From: Syntrophales bacterium
GTDB lineage: Bacteria; Desulfobacterota; Syntrophia; Syntrophales; UBA2210
Length of the DNA: 21,072 nucleotides
Assembly: GCA_023230565.1 (NCBI GenBank)
Contig: JALNXD010000050.1
Location: 1-21,072 of the forward strand
Direction of reading: 5' to 3'
Shown here in pieces: positions 1 to 8,119 of this stretch. Positions within the stretch are counted from its first letter, which is position 1. The number at the start of each line of letters is the position of its first letter. The position numbers were made by a program, and so were the translations under genes. The notes below the pieces were generated by a model. That model was not told the origin of the DNA, ran no database searches, and saw nothing but the letters and a program-made list of their open reading frames with translations.

Positions 1-25
1 ACATGAGGAGCGTTTCAGCAAATCA

Positions 26-235
26 TCAATCTTCTAACCTGAATGATACATTAACTCTTGCCCGGTAGTTTTTAATCTTGCCTTCTTCAAGTGTCATATC
101 CAGTTTGGTAACTTCGGCTATTCTCAAATCACGCAACGTGCTCCCCGCGGTCTCGACAGCTTTTTTTGCTGCCTCTTCCCAGGAAACATTGCTCGTCCCT
201 ACAAGCTCTATGATTTTGTACACGCTTTCATTCAT
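26..235 (-). CDS. Dodecin family flavin-binding protein
   Basis: A 69-residue protein that matches the dodecin pattern: an N-terminal VYKIIELVGTS strand, then an SWEEAAKKAVETA helix, then LRDLRIAEV, and a final beta strand near YRARVNVSF. Known dodecins are dodecameric hollow spheres that store or buffer flavins (FMN, riboflavin) in the cytoplasm and are 65-75 residues long, so this is full length. The start is an ATG preceded by a good Shine-Dalgarno (AGGAG, complement of 243-247). The gene reads toward the left edge, and only 25 bases follow its stop. It appears to be monocistronic here, but what lies beyond the edge cannot be seen. The family assignment is secure; the ligand is inferred. 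Confidence 0.93.
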   Translation of the reverse strand: MNESVYKIIELVGTSNVSWEEAAKKAVETAGSTLRDLRIAEVTKLDMTLEEGKIKNYRARVNVSFRLED

Positions 236-874
236 GACAATTCTCCTTTCTTTTTTTCACTTAGAAGTTCATTTATTTTTGTCATAATGAATCGAGGAAA
301 CGCAGGACATAGAGAAGATACAAAGATCTTCTCTCTTTGCACCTGTTTCACGGACCTGAAACAACTGCACCTTCAGAAAAGATAATTACAAGATTTGAGG
401 ATCCGTTCGGACGCGACCTTTGATAAATATGCACCCGGCTACTTGCGAAACCACCTGAAAGATTCGAAATGAAGTGGGAATGAAATTTCAAAAGAACTTT
501 CCGTACTTTCTTTAAAAACACGGAAAGACACGCAAAAAAATCACGCACGATGAAATTGTTTCTATGATGAACGAGAAAAGAGCTGTTGTCAATGTGTTTT
601 TACCTCGTTTTTTGTCTGTGCAAAGCTGTCATTGCAAGATCCACACTGATTCTAAATTTTTCCAGACTTCGCATTTTTCATTTTTATTGACAACAACAAC
701 CATATCAAGTATCACCATTTCATTACTTCGAATCATAATTACTAACTTAAAATGACTCATTATCACCATTATGCTTCGTTAAAACTGCAAGAATATTTCC
801 CCGATTCCAACTTCGTATATGAGCTGCTTTTTTCAATTCACAACAAAAAACATTTCGTCGAAAGGAGATGTAAA
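236..874. other. Long intergenic region between dodecin and wtpA, no convincing gene
   Basis: About 640 bases of AT-rich DNA between two divergent genes. The short open frames at 348-548 and 564-755 have no recognisable domain and no Shine-Dalgarno, and I do not count them as genes. Visible structure: a perfect 9-bp hairpin (311-319 with 326-334, AGAGAAGAT/ATCTTCTCT, 6-nt loop); an ACACGGAAAGACACGCAAAA-like tract near 519-540; and a 10-bp direct repeat TATCACCATT at 710-719 and 761-770, 51 bp apart. A promoter for the wtp operon is expected in the right-hand part. Confidence 0.6.
687..715 (+). promoter_or_regulatory. Possible sigma-70 promoter for the wtp operon
   Basis: TTGACA at 687-692, a 17-base spacer, then TATCAC at 710-715. 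The -35 is perfect; the -10 matches only 4 of 6. The -10 lies inside one copy of the TATCACCATT direct repeat, so a regulator binding the two copies could control this promoter. The predicted leader to the wtpA ATG is about 150 bases. This is weak evidence from sequence alone. Confidence 0.35.
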
Positions 875-1855
875 ATGAAAAAAAAGTCAACTATTTTGTA
901 TTTAGCCATCAGTACTATCGTTTTATTTTTAGTGTCTTCTCTTGCATCGGCTGAACCCGCCGGCAAGCTGGTTTTCTTTCACGCAGGCAGTCTCTCCGTT
1001 CCCTTTGCGGCAATGGAAAAAGCTTTTGAAACGAAATATCCCAAGGTCGATGTTCTCCGCGAAGCGGCCGGCAGTCAGAAATGCGCCAGGAAAATATCCG
1101 ATCTCAAAAAACCCTGCGATCTGATGGCTTCAGCCGATTACAAAGTAATAGGCAAACTCCTGATCCCTGCCTATGCCGACTGGAATATCCGTTTCGCCAC
1201 AAACCAGCTCGTTCTCTGCTACACCGACATGAGCAAATACGCCGACCGGGTCAATGCAGAAAACTGGTATGACGTTCTTCAGAAAAAGGATGTGGTGTGG
1301 GGACATTCCGATCCCAATCTCGACCCCTGCGGGTACCGGTCTCTTATGGTTCTCCAGCTGGCTGAAATGTACTACAAAAAACCGGGCTTGTATGAAGCGG
1401 TGATCGCGAATCGTCCTCAGGCAAATATACGTCCCAAATCGGTTGAATTGATCTCGCTTCTTCAGACGGGAAATATGGACTATGCCTGGGAATATCTTTC
1501 GGTGGCGGTACAGCATAATCTGCGATATATAAGTCTTCCGGACGAAATAAATCTCGGTAATTACAAGTTTGACGATCTCTATGAAAAGGCCGTTGTAAAG
1601 GTGACCGGGAAAGAACCGGGAACCTTCATGGAAATCAAGGGTCAATCCTGCACTTACGGGGTTACCATAATAAAAGATGCCCCCAACCGGGAAGCGGCAA
1701 TCGCCTTTTTGGAATACTTACTTGATCCCGAGGGCGGGTTGAAGATACTCAAGGATATGGGACAGCCGCCTTTCATTCCCTGCCGTGTGCCTTCAGCCGA
1801 AATGAAAGCGATGCTGCCTGCATCGCTGCAGAAACTGGTCGAAATCAAAAATTAG
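875..1855 (+). CDS. wtpA: Tungstate/molybdate ABC transporter substrate-binding protein (WtpA type)
   Basis: A periplasmic oxyanion-binding protein of the ModA/WtpA class, 326 residues. I chose the ATG at 875 because AAAGGAG precedes it by 8 bases and a textbook signal peptide follows (KKK, hydrophobic core, cleavage near ASA-EP). The frame is open 41 codons further upstream, but those residues look non-coding. The mature start, LVFFHAGSLSVPF, then REAAGSQKCARKISDL and DLMASADYKVI, are hallmark segments of the WtpA subgroup, which in characterised members binds tungstate and molybdate very tightly. The next two genes encode the permease and ATPase, which completes the importer. Tungstate, molybdate or even sulfate cannot be separated by eye, but the WtpA-like motifs favour the first two. 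Confidence 0.92.
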   Translation: MKKKSTILYLAISTIVLFLVSSLASAEPAGKLVFFHAGSLSVPFAAMEKAFETKYPKVDVLREAAGSQKCARKISDLKKPCDLMASADYKVIGKLLIPAYADWNIRFATNQLVLCYTDMSKYADRVNAENWYDVLQKKDVVWGHSDPNLDPCGYRSLMVLQLAEMYYKKPGLYEAVIANRPQANIRPKSVELISLLQTGNMDYAWEYLSVAVQHNLRYISLPDEINLGNYKFDDLYEKAVVKVTGKEPGTFMEIKGQSCTYGVTIIKDAPNREAAIAFLEYLLDPEGGLKILKDMGQPPFIPCRVPSAEMKAMLPASLQKLVEIKN

Positions 1856-1872
1856 GAGATGTCGCGGTTTAA

Positions 1873-2658
1873 ATGAAGGTAAAGGAGCCCTTTTTCTGGA
1901 TTAACATCTCATGCGGTATCATTGTCATGGTGTTTATTCTGCTGCCGCTTATGGAAATGCTGACGGCGCCTTCATTTTCCATGCTTAAAGCAACCTTGAA
2001 AGACCGGGACGTCATGCGGTCGATCTGGCTGAGCATTTACACAGCAGGATTGGCCGCTCTCATTTCTTTTGTTTTCGGTACGCCCCTGGCCTATGTTCTT
2101 GCCCGCACTCAATTTGCCGGAAAACGACTGGTTGAAAGTATTATCGACCTTCCCATCGTGATTCCTCATCCGGTGGTCGGTATCGCCATTCTTAGCGTGG
2201 CAGGCAAAAATCACTGGATAGGACAGTTGATGAGCGATCTCGGAATCCGCATTATGGGAAGTGTAACCGGCATCGTCACGGTATTGACGTTCGTGGGGCT
2301 CCCCTTTTACGTCAATGCCGTAAAAAACGGCTTTGAAGCCATTTCACCCCGTCTGGAAAACGTATCGAGAAGCCTGGGCGCCTCCATGTTTTCCACCTTC
2401 TTCAGGGTCACCTTTCCCCTTGCCTGGAGGAGCATGCTTATCGGCATCATCATGTGCAGCGCCCGCGCAATCAGCGAATTCGGCGCCGTGGTGGTCGTCG
2501 CCTATCACCCGATGATCGCTCCGGTCATGATATATGAACGCTTCGAAGGATACGGCCTCAAGTACTCGCAGCCGGTGGCGGTCTGGCTGGTGTCGATCTG
2601 TCTGATTCTCTTTCTTGTGCTCAGGATACTCACGTTGAGAACAGGAAAGCCGTCATGA
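1873..2658 (+). CDS. wtpB: Tungstate/molybdate ABC transporter permease (WtpB/ModB type)
   Basis: A 261-residue inner-membrane permease with about six hydrophobic segments, beginning at residues 10-30 (an IVMVFILLPLMEML core). Roughly residues 155-190 form the cytoplasmic EAA loop (EAISPRLENVSRSLGAS, then FPLAWRSML), which docks on the ATPase. The family is the type I importer permease (BPD_transp_1), as in ModB, CysT and WtpB. The stretch SARAISEFGAVVVVAYHP is characteristic of molybdate/tungstate permeases. It starts 17 bases after the wtpA stop; an AGGAG overlaps that stop but is rather distant (14 bases). Its own stop overlaps the wtpC start by four bases (ATGA), so translation is probably coupled. 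Confidence 0.92.
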   Translation: MKVKEPFFWINISCGIIVMVFILLPLMEMLTAPSFSMLKATLKDRDVMRSIWLSIYTAGLAALISFVFGTPLAYVLARTQFAGKRLVESIIDLPIVIPHPVVGIAILSVAGKNHWIGQLMSDLGIRIMGSVTGIVTVLTFVGLPFYVNAVKNGFEAISPRLENVSRSLGASMFSTFFRVTFPLAWRSMLIGIIMCSARAISEFGAVVVVAYHPMIAPVMIYERFEGYGLKYSQPVAVWLVSICLILFLVLRILTLRTGKPS

Positions 2659-3692
2659 TCGAAACAAGGAACCTTACCGTACGCCTTGGCGAATTTTATC
2701 TTCAGGATATCAACATTTCCATCGGCAGAAACGAGTTTTTCGTTCTCATGGGCCCCACCGGGGCCGGAAAAACAGTGCTGCTGGAGGCGATCGCGGGGCT
2801 TATCGCCGTTGATCAAGGTTCTATCCGTATTGGCGTAAAAGAAGTGACTGCTCTTGCTCCCGAAAGGCGGGAGGTAGGTATTGTATACCAGGATTATTCG
2901 CTGTTCCCGCACATGACCGTAAGGGAGAACATAGTTTACGGGCTTCGTTATCATAAAATAAAAAAAAGTGATGCTAAAGGCAAGTTTGAACGGCTGGTAT
3001 CCGAACTGAACCTCTCTCATCTTCTCAATCGGCTTGCCACTAATTTAAGCGGCGGGGAAAATCAGCGCGTCGCCTTGGCCAGGGCACTGATGATCGAACC
3101 GCTGGTGCTTTTGCTTGATGAACCGCTGTCCGCCCTCGATCCGCGCTTCAGGGAAGAAATTCGGGAGAACCTCAAAAGTCTTCACAAAAATTCCGATACG
3201 ACATTTCTGATGGTGACGCACGATTTCGCCGAAGCCCTCTCTCTGGCTGATCGGGCGGCGATAATGAACAACGGGCGGATCGAACAGGAAGGGACAGTGG
3301 AGGAAATTTTTCGAAAACCCTCTTCAACCTTTGTGGCCGATTTCGTGGGCATGAAGAATTTCTTCGCCGTGAATTTCGATGGAAGGGAAGCCCGTATCAA
3401 TGGTCTTACCATAGATCTGGGAGATGTTTCGCCGAATAATTGCAAATACCTTGCAGTCCGTCCTGAAGATATTGTAGTAAGTAAAGAAAAACTCAGTTCA
3501 AGCATGAGAAATTCCTTTAATGGTATGATAACAGGATTAATAGACCAGGGTCTTTATTATGAAATATGGATAGAATCCGGAAAAAATCTTTTCAAGGCAA
3601 CATTAACAAAGCGTTCACTCATAGAGCTTGGTCTGAGAGAAGGAATGAATATTGTGTTTTCATTCAAGTCTGCCGCACTGCACCTTTTTTGA
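2655..3692 (+). CDS. wtpC: Tungstate/molybdate ABC transporter ATP-binding protein (WtpC/ModC type)
   Basis: A 345-residue ATPase that powers the WtpAB importer. Walker A is GPTGAGKT at residues 33-40; the Q-loop lies in VGIVYQDYSLFPHMTV; the ABC signature is LSGGENQR; Walker B is LLLDEPLSALD; and the switch His is in MVTHDF. Residues from about 240 to the end form a TOBE-like domain (LAVRPEDIVVSKEK, later FKATLTKRSLIEL), which in ModC/WtpC relatives binds oxyanion and shuts down transport. The ATG overlaps the wtpB stop in an ATGA. All catalytic motifs are intact and the length is normal for the family. Confidence 0.93.
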   Translation: MIETRNLTVRLGEFYLQDINISIGRNEFFVLMGPTGAGKTVLLEAIAGLIAVDQGSIRIGVKEVTALAPERREVGIVYQDYSLFPHMTVRENIVYGLRYHKIKKSDAKGKFERLVSELNLSHLLNRLATNLSGGENQRVALARALMIEPLVLLLDEPLSALDPRFREEIRENLKSLHKNSDTTFLMVTHDFAEALSLADRAAIMNNGRIEQEGTVEEIFRKPSSTFVADFVGMKNFFAVNFDGREARINGLTIDLGDVSPNNCKYLAVRPEDIVVSKEKLSSSMRNSFNGMITGLIDQGLYYEIWIESGKNLFKATLTKRSLIELGLREGMNIVFSFKSAALHLF

Positions 3693-3746
3693 AAAGCAGA
3701 CGTTTAATTGAAGTCAAATTTAGAAGTTACCGGAGGTGGCATAAAA

Positions 3747-4616
3747 GTGAACTGGATTGAAATTGACAGAAATATCTGTAATTCATGCGGATTATGCGTA
3801 AAACGATGTCCGCGCTGCTTTTCAAGATTTGATGACAGGATTATAGTCACTGCAAATGAAAATACCTGTAACCTCTGCGGTCATTGCATTTCCTTGTGCC
3901 CGGCAAGTGCGGTTACCCATTCGCAAATGAGTATGAAAAGTTTTGTTCCGTTCAAAAAGGATGTTGTGTTCGCATTGAATGATTTTCTTCAATTTATAAA
4001 GCAGAGGCGAAGCCATCGCCATTTTGAAAAGACGCAAATTCCCAGAACCGATATGGAAATACTGATCGATATCTGCCGATGGGCTCCAACCGGGAGTAAT
4101 GTCCAGACAGTTGAAATTCTTGTAATTGAAAACAAGGAACGTATAGAGTTATTATCGAGTTTGACTATCGACTTTTTCAGATTTACGCTCGACGAAGTGG
4201 AAAAAAAAGTCAGGAAGATGGAGTCGGAAGGAAAAGAAATTCCAGAAGACCTTCAATTAATGCTTTCGGTATACGATTACCGGAAACGGCTGGTGGAAGC
4301 GAGGGATTCAGGCCTCGATCCCATATTTCATCGAGCGCCGGCTGTCATTATCTTCCACTCACCTGTCCTTACCAGCACACCAAAGGATAATTGCGTTATT
4401 GCCGCTCATACCATGGCTCTCACTGCCAGAAATATGGGATTGGAATCGTGCTACATAGGTCTTTTTGAAGCGGCATTCCGGGGCTCTCAAGAGATTCGGG
4501 ACAATCTTGGGCTGCCAGTCGGTCATAAGGTCTACAGTGTGCTTATTTTAGGATATCCTCTTCTCAAGTTCCGCACCTCTGTAGACAGGAAACCTGTCAA
4601 GACAAGGTGGGAATAA
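3747..4616 (+). CDS. Ferredoxin-nitroreductase fusion protein (2x[4Fe-4S] + FMN nitroreductase)
   Basis: A cytoplasmic redox protein of about 289 residues. The N-terminal 55 residues carry two bacterial-type ferredoxin motifs, CNSCGLCVKRCP and CNLCGHCISLCP (each C-x2-C-x2-C-x3-C-P), expected to hold two [4Fe-4S] clusters. The rest is a nitroreductase-family FMN domain: RRSHRHF (the usual RRSxRxF phosphate-binding start), WAPTGSNVQ, then APAVIIFHSP and a C-terminal LGYP segment. The start is GTG at 3747, because GGAGGT (3732-3737) sits 9 bases upstream; the frame opens earlier at a TTG without a site. The gene follows wtpC by 54 bases on the same strand, so it may be co-transcribed. The ferredoxin part probably feeds electrons to FMN; the substrate is unknown. 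Fusions of this kind are common in anaerobes. Confidence 0.88.
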   Translation: MNWIEIDRNICNSCGLCVKRCPRCFSRFDDRIIVTANENTCNLCGHCISLCPASAVTHSQMSMKSFVPFKKDVVFALNDFLQFIKQRRSHRHFEKTQIPRTDMEILIDICRWAPTGSNVQTVEILVIENKERIELLSSLTIDFFRFTLDEVEKKVRKMESEGKEIPEDLQLMLSVYDYRKRLVEARDSGLDPIFHRAPAVIIFHSPVLTSTPKDNCVIAAHTMALTARNMGLESCYIGLFEAAFRGSQEIRDNLGLPVGHKVYSVLILGYPLLKFRTSVDRKPVKTRWE

Positions 4617-4685
4617 GCCTCCATGTTCCATCTTCTTTGAAGGTGAAGATCGTCGGGCGCATTTGATTTTCTGACGCAGCGCGGT

Positions 4686-4701
4686 AATGCATTTTTGCAT
4701 T
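4686..4701. terminator. Possible weak bidirectional hairpin between convergent genes
   Basis: AATGCA-TTTT-TGCATT between the stop of the nitroreductase gene and the stop of the amidase gene. The stem is only 6 bp and AT-rich. T-rich DNA follows on the plus strand (TATTTA), so it could end transcription weakly. No better hairpin is visible in the 88-base gap. Confidence 0.3.
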
Positions 4702-4704
4702 TAT

Positions 4705-6795
4705 TTACGGAATTTTTAGCTGTTGTCCGGTAAAGATCAAATTTCTCGACTTGAGACTGTTAGATGAAACCAGCTCTTCTGCGGTGGTACCAAACCGCTT
4801 CGCAATATCTTCTACCGTATCCCCTTTGCGCACAATATAGATTTCTTTCTTACCTTGTGACGAAAAATCTCCATCTGACGAGCCATCTGCAATTGAGAGC
4901 TTCTGCCCTATATAGATAAGATCCCTGGATTTCAACTTGTTTATCTTCATTAGATAGTCTGTACTTGCCCCGTAGCGCTTAGCTATTTCATCGAGACGGT
5001 CGCCCCTTTTCACTACGTAGGTTTTGTCTTTTACGGCTCGTCTCTCAGATACCTTCACTTCTTTATTCTGTGAAGATGATGGTACATAATGATCTCGCAG
5101 TTCCGCAATTTCGGTTTTTCGGATAACAAGTTCCTGTCCAACGTATATTTTGTTCTTCGACTCAAGATTATTGACCTTTATCAAATCATTCACGGTCGCA
5201 TCAAATTCTTTTGCAATATCGGCCAGCCGATCACCTCTTTTGACTACATATACTACGTTCGAAATCCTGTTTTCGCCGTTTCCGTTTGTATCCACAGATT
5301 TTTCCATAAGATTCAACAGCTGGCCAACATATATTCTGTCTTCGGATGTAATGTCATTCATTTTAATTAAAGCTTCGACTGCAATATCATACTTCCTGGC
5401 AATTGAACTGAGCGTTTCGCCTTTTTTGACCAAATGGACCGACTTTGAAGGTTCGGAAATCACTGTTTTCCCGATCGCCAATTCTTGTCCGGCATAAATC
5501 AAATTTTTTGATTTGAGGTTATTTTGTTCCATTACCATTTCAATTGTCGTATCGAAACGCTGTGCAATCTCTTCCAGCCTGTCCCCTTTCTTTACCCTGT
5601 ACAACAGAGGAACTCTCTTCTGAAACGCCCTTTTTGACAAAGGTTCATAGGCACGGTCTATCTCCAGGAATTCGGCCAAAGAGGATAGAGGAAGATATTC
5701 CGTTACAGCAGCGGTTATTGCCCAGGCAATATCCTTTTGATAGGCATTGCTTTTCAGAAGCAATTCTTCTCTTGTATTTGAAAGATAGGCTGTTTCTATC
5801 AATATTGAAGTCACTTCAGGCAATTTGAGGACTCTGAATGGAGCTTCCTGTACCGTCTCAAACTTCAACTGATTTATTCTTCTTATTTTTGAAAGGGTCA
5901 TCATACCAAAAGATTTCGCCTGATTAAGCGTTTCTGTCTGGAGCATATTGAGAATCACAGGATCCGTTTCATCATTGTTCTGACTGTTGGGCACACCACC
6001 GATTATATCCGACAAGTTTTGACTTGCAGCAAGAATTTGTGCCGCTTCACTGCTTGCCCTTTTTGTGGACAAGCAGTACACTGAAGCGCCTTTCACCGAC
6101 CTTTTCATACAGGCATCTGCATGTATGCTGAGGAAAAGATCCGCATTGCAATCTCTTGCAATCTGCAGCCGTTTCTTGAACGATACATAGTAATCACCCT
6201 CACGCGTAAGCAGCACTTTATACCCGCGCTGAACCAGCATATCGCGGAGAACTTTGGATATCCTCAACACGATATCCTTTTCCTTTGTGCCATGACGCCC
6301 GATGGCTCCCGGATCTTCCCCGCCATGGCCGGGATCGATGACAACGATTGTTTTTTTATCTGATGGTTCGACTGTTTCCTTTTGTGCCGTTTCAGGAATA
6401 TTTACGTCGATGACGACCCGGTGTGGTTTGTCAAGGATTCTGCCCAAGGTAAACACATCGGGTTCAACACTCGCAGCGGTAAATATCTCGATCCGGACCC
6501 GATCACCCGATAATGCAGTAATGCACACTCTGGTTACCGCGGGCTTGTCAAGAACATACTCGGCCGCCACCTCGGGAAGCAGCACCGCCTCGGAAAAGTC
6601 GACAGTGATCTTTCCCTGTTCTTTCCTTACCTCAAATCGTGCCTCGTCACTCGTATCGACAACGATCCTTGTGTGATCCGGTGCTGTCCAGTGCCGGATA
6701 TTCAAAATATCGGCGGCAGATACCGGGCCGCTATTGAGAAAAAGACAGAGTAAAAAAATTATGAAAAACGAAAAGAGGATGAGGATCTTTTTCAT
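4705..6795 (-). CDS. N-acetylmuramoyl-L-alanine amidase (AMIN + Amidase_3) with five LysM repeats
   Basis: An exported peptidoglycan hydrolase that cuts the bond between MurNAc and L-Ala, as in AmiC of cell separation. Reading from the ATG at 6795 (696 residues): signal peptide at about 1-28 (KK, hydrophobic core, VSA-AD); AMIN domain at about 30-135; catalytic Amidase_3 domain at about 149-370; then five LysM modules from about 398 to the end. Zinc ligands are visible as His157 (DPGHGG), Glu172 (TKEKD) and His225 (SIHAD); the catalytic Glu334 is in LIETAYLSN. Each LysM opens with a KKGD- or KRGD-like strand and closes with IYxGQxL. The frame also opens at a GTG/ATG pair 15 codons earlier, but the signal peptide favours 6795. 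LysM repeats bind glycan, usually at septa. No cell-division partner is adjacent. Confidence 0.93.
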   Translation of the reverse strand: MKKILILFSFFIIFLLCLFLNSGPVSAADILNIRHWTAPDHTRIVVDTSDEARFEVRKEQGKITVDFSEAVLLPEVAAEYVLDKPAVTRVCITALSGDRVRIEIFTAASVEPDVFTLGRILDKPHRVVIDVNIPETAQKETVEPSDKKTIVVIDPGHGGEDPGAIGRHGTKEKDIVLRISKVLRDMLVQRGYKVLLTREGDYYVSFKKRLQIARDCNADLFLSIHADACMKRSVKGASVYCLSTKRASSEAAQILAASQNLSDIIGGVPNSQNNDETDPVILNMLQTETLNQAKSFGMMTLSKIRRINQLKFETVQEAPFRVLKLPEVTSILIETAYLSNTREELLLKSNAYQKDIAWAITAAVTEYLPLSSLAEFLEIDRAYEPLSKRAFQKRVPLLYRVKKGDRLEEIAQRFDTTIEMVMEQNNLKSKNLIYAGQELAIGKTVISEPSKSVHLVKKGETLSSIARKYDIAVEALIKMNDITSEDRIYVGQLLNLMEKSVDTNGNGENRISNVVYVVKRGDRLADIAKEFDATVNDLIKVNNLESKNKIYVGQELVIRKTEIAELRDHYVPSSSQNKEVKVSERRAVKDKTYVVKRGDRLDEIAKRYGASTDYLMKINKLKSRDLIYIGQKLSIADGSSDGDFSSQGKKEIYIVRKGDTVEDIAKRFGTTAEELVSSNSLKSRNLIFTGQQLKIP

Positions 6796-7003
6796 GTTCT
6801 CGATTTTTCTTTTTGAATGTGAGTGTAGCAGCTTCATCACCCAATTACAAGAGGTTTGCCCGCAATTACAAGGATGGAGAAATTTAAAACAAAGTATCTG
6901 TCATCGAATTTGATATGCCCTTTTCTGTACAGCGCATATAGAAAATAATTGACAATACTTATATCTGGTGCCATTAAGTGATTTTTCCACGAGGTTGACG
7001 TCT

Positions 7004-7873
7004 ATGAAGATCAAAGATATATTGGAAGAAAACCGGTTCAGCCTTTCCTTTGAAGTATTTCCTCCGAAACGGGAGGGCAACATTGAAAACCTCTATGTAA
7101 CTATCGAGGAATTACTGGCGCTCAAGCCTGATTTCATATCTGTTACATACGGAGCAGGCGGCGGAACTCGCGACAAAACGGTTGAAATTGCCTCAAAAAT
7201 AAAAAATGAATTTGGCGGAGAGGCTCTCGCACATCTGACATGCGTGAAATCTACCCGAAAGGATATCTCGGAAATTTTAATTAATCTTGCCGAATGTAAC
7301 ATCGAAAATATATTGGCATTACGGGGAGATCCTCCTGATAATGAGGAAATGTTCGTAAAATGCGAAGGGGGATTCGGTAATGCCGGAGAACTGGTCGATT
7401 TCATAAAATCGGAAGGTATTTTTTCAGTGGGTGTTGCCGGATATCCCGAGGTGCACATTGAATCCCCGAATATGACGACTGACATTGCAAATCTGAAGAA
7501 AAAAGTAGATGCCGGAGCAGATTTTATTATTACTCAGCTTTTTTTTGAAAACAGCGCCTTTTATCGCTTCCGGGACGAAGTGCTGAAGACAGGCATCGCA
7601 GTTCCCGTGATTGCGGGCATATTTCCGCTCTTTAATTTCAAACAGATTCCTAAAATATTATCTCTCAGCAATACCAAAATTCCGTCAGTTTTATATGAAA
7701 AGTTGTTAAGAGTAAGCGAAAAACCTGAAGAAGTGGAAAAATACAGTATAGAGTACGCGATTCGGCAGGGAGAAGATCTTGTCAGAAATGAAGTGGCAGG
7801 GCTTCATTTCTATAGTATGAATAAAAGCAGGCATATTGCCTGTATAATATCCGAACTTGATTTCCCGGACTGA
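7004..7873 (+). CDS. metF: Methylenetetrahydrofolate reductase
   Basis: A 289-residue TIM-barrel flavoprotein that reduces 5,10-methylene-THF to 5-methyl-THF, for methionine synthesis or, in acetogenic and syntrophic anaerobes, for the methyl branch of the Wood-Ljungdahl pathway. Visible motifs: SFEVFPPKREGN with the catalytic Glu near residue 17; ISVTYGAGGGTRDKT; NILALRGDPP; FIITQLFFEN; and PVIAGIFPL. The length is normal for bacterial MetF. The ATG at 7004 was chosen because GAGGT (6991-6995) lies 8 bases before it; an upstream in-frame GTG lacks a site. A TTGACA at 6949-6954 could be the -35 box, although no good -10 follows. No metV or other Wood-Ljungdahl gene is adjacent, so which pathway it serves cannot be decided here. 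Confidence 0.94.
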   Translation: MKIKDILEENRFSLSFEVFPPKREGNIENLYVTIEELLALKPDFISVTYGAGGGTRDKTVEIASKIKNEFGGEALAHLTCVKSTRKDISEILINLAECNIENILALRGDPPDNEEMFVKCEGGFGNAGELVDFIKSEGIFSVGVAGYPEVHIESPNMTTDIANLKKKVDAGADFIITQLFFENSAFYRFRDEVLKTGIAVPVIAGIFPLFNFKQIPKILSLSNTKIPSVLYEKLLRVSEKPEEVEKYSIEYAIRQGEDLVRNEVAGLHFYSMNKSRHIACIISELDFPD

Positions 7874-7961
7874 TTTTTTAGATAAAAAAATTATTTGAAT
7901 ATTATACTGTGCCATAGTATTGATGTGGCGAATTGTTTTGACCTCAGTGTATTAATGGTGC

Positions 7962-8038
7962 GGGCGATTAGCTCAGCAGGATAGAGCGTTGGCCTCCGAA
8001 GCCAAAGGTCATGGGTTCAAATCCCATATCGCCCTCCA
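7962..8038 (+). tRNA. tRNA-Arg (anticodon CCG)
   Basis: A complete 77-nt cloverleaf. Acceptor arms GGGCGAT (7962-7968) and ATCGCCC (8028-8034) pair fully. The D stem is GCTC/GAGC. The anticodon stem TTGGC/GCCAA encloses loop CTCCGAA with anticodon CCG at 7996-7998. The variable loop is AGGTC. The T stem ATGGG/CCCAT encloses TTCAAAT. A T discriminator is followed by encoded CCA. It decodes CGG codons. I see no duplicated 3' end nearby, so there is no sign of an integrated element. Confidence 0.97.
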
Positions 8039-8119
8039 ATGTATACACCCCTGAGAGCCAATATACCTGATGATTTTCGGGGATTAACTGTCTGTTTTTT
8101 GACCAGCGGAGGATAATCT

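Noticed and set aside
348..755. Two small open frames (66 and 63 codons) between dodecin and wtpA
   Set aside because: No Shine-Dalgarno, no recognisable domain, and amino-acid composition like translated AT-rich spacer.
752..874. 41-codon N-terminal extension of wtpA
   Set aside because: The ATG at 875 has an ideal Shine-Dalgarno and begins a clear signal peptide; the extension would bury it.
1130..1645. 171-codon frame antisense to wtpA
   Set aside because: Lies wholly opposite a well-supported gene and shows no domain.
5089..5497. Frames antisense to the LysM region of the amidase
   Set aside because: Shadows of the repetitive LysM coding sequence; no independent signals.
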